A DNA stretch of 14,682 nucleotides. Source: a bacterium (GTDB lineage: Bacteria; Ratteibacteria; UBA8468; B48-G9; JAFGKM01). Each line of letters starts with the position of its first letter. Within the stretch, counting starts at the first letter, position 1. The position numbers were made by a program, and so were the translations under genes. A model generated the notes under the pieces. It was not told where the DNA came from and did not search any database. It worked only from the letters and a program-made list of their open reading frames with translations. The DNA lies in contig DAORXQ010000040.1 of the NCBI GenBank assembly GCA_035371905.1, positions 1-14,682 on the forward strand, read 5' to 3'. Below, in pieces: positions 14,208-14,682 of the stretch.

Positions 14208-14682
14208 TTTTCATTTCCTCCCATTCTTTTCTTAATTTTTTTAAACATATTTTTTTTATCTGATGTACCCTCTGTCTTGTTACCCCAAGTTTTTTTGCTA
14301 TTTCTTTATAACTATATTGTATACCATTTTCAAGTCCATAATGCAATTTTAAAACTTTACACCATACATCAACATTTGCTCTTTTTTCCTTCTTTTTTAT
14401 TCTCTCAAATATTTTATCTAAGATATCCTTATTTCTTAAAATTTCCCAGAACTTTTCTGTTTTCTTTCCTGTTGTATCTATTAACTCAAAAAGGTCTACA
14501 TCCTTCTCTCCATTATAATAATCCGAGGAAATAATTGTTAAATCATCAGAATATTTTTTAAATTTTTTAACAATATTCAAAGGAAGTTTCAATTCCCTGG
14601 CAAGTTCTTCATCTGTGGCATCTCTTCCAAATTTTAAATTGTATGTATTATTAATTTCATCCATTTTTTCTTTAAACTCATG
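14170..14682 (-). CDS. RNA polymerase sigma-70 family factor, C-terminal half (cut by window edge)
   Basis: The frame is open to the window edge, and the six codons before the first ATG (HEFKEK) continue the family pattern, so this is the 3' part of a longer gene, not a 164-residue protein. Region 3 is visible first: NLKFGRDATDEELARELKLP, matching the GR.PT.EELA pattern. Region 4 follows, with VLKLHYGLENGIQ and the -35-binding helix-turn-helix YSYKEIAKKLGVTRQRVHQI, close to the RpoD signature TRERVRQI. Region 2 and any region 1 lie outside. The linker between regions 3 and 4 is rich in charge. It could be the primary factor or a related group 2 factor; the divergence (Gln and His in the helix) leans to the latter. 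The TGA is within apt, 38 bases past the apt start. Confidence 0.85.
   Translation of the reverse strand, partial: HEFKEKMDEINNTYNLKFGRDATDEELARELKLPLNIVKKFKKYSDDLTIISSDYYNGEKDVDLFELIDTTGKKTEKFWEILRNKDILDKIFERIKKKEKRANVDVWCKVLKLHYGLENGIQYSYKEIAKKLGVTRQRVHQIKKICLKKLRKEWEEMKNEGFKEFNSDNP

Noticed and set aside
14277..14534. Open frame of 85 codons on the plus strand, opposite the sigma factor gene
   Set aside because: It lies fully inside a recognisable sigma region 3-4 coding sequence, has a composition dominated by Phe, Leu and His as expected of the reverse of Lys/Glu-rich AT-rich genes, and has no ribosome site.
1..14682. CRISPR arrays, insertion sequences, tRNA or other structured RNA genes
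   Set aside because: No evenly spaced repeats, transposase motifs, terminal inverted repeats or cloverleaf-like GC-rich stretches were seen by eye on either strand.

Overview
The window is strongly AT-rich bacterial chromosome. Its genes are tightly packed and most have a clear GGAGG-type ribosome binding site. Two prepilin-like proteins of the abundant 'prepilin N-terminus plus His...Asp-Gly tail' type, large secreted barrel enzymes, an AraR-like regulator and a UroD-like methyltransferase homologue occur together. This combination suggests a relative of the PVC superphylum, for example Lentisphaerota or Omnitrophota (Ratteibacteria-like). The assignment is an inference from gene style, not from a marker gene. 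No mobile element, CRISPR array, tRNA or rRNA was seen.

The left edge (1-536, minus strand) holds the start of an IclR-type regulator with a near-leaderless promoter. It is followed by a decayed gene tail (308-522) that is readable only by joining two frames. Then come a UroD-family protein (537-1691) and the central locus (1785-9813). The central locus is a five-gene minus-strand operon: GntR/LacI-type sensor regulator, two pseudopilin-like proteins, a lipoprotein with a predicted glycosidase-like barrel, and an 1171-residue secreted protein with a CBM9-like N-terminus and a glycosidase-like barrel. A TTGACA-17-TAATAT promoter with a tandem TTGAACAA operator candidate precedes the regulator. 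Upstream lies a sugar isomerase/epimerase-family gene (9844-10719) with its own near-consensus promoter.

The right part is mostly housekeeping. A plus-strand operon (10803-13671) encodes an M16 zinc peptidase, the biotin transporter subunit BioY and aspartate-semialdehyde dehydrogenase. Convergent to it are adenine phosphoribosyltransferase and the C-terminal half of a sigma-70 factor, whose coding regions overlap by 38 bases and which run off the right edge.

The working model for the central locus is a sugar-responsive polysaccharide or glycoconjugate locus. The regulator senses a sugar in the cytoplasm. The pseudopilins would form surface or periplasmic structures that could hold or present the substrate, and the two exported enzymes would cut it. 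The adjacent isomerase-family and UroD-like proteins could process the products. Only the family memberships and operon layout are visible in the sequence; the substrate and the cooperation between pilins and enzymes are inferred.
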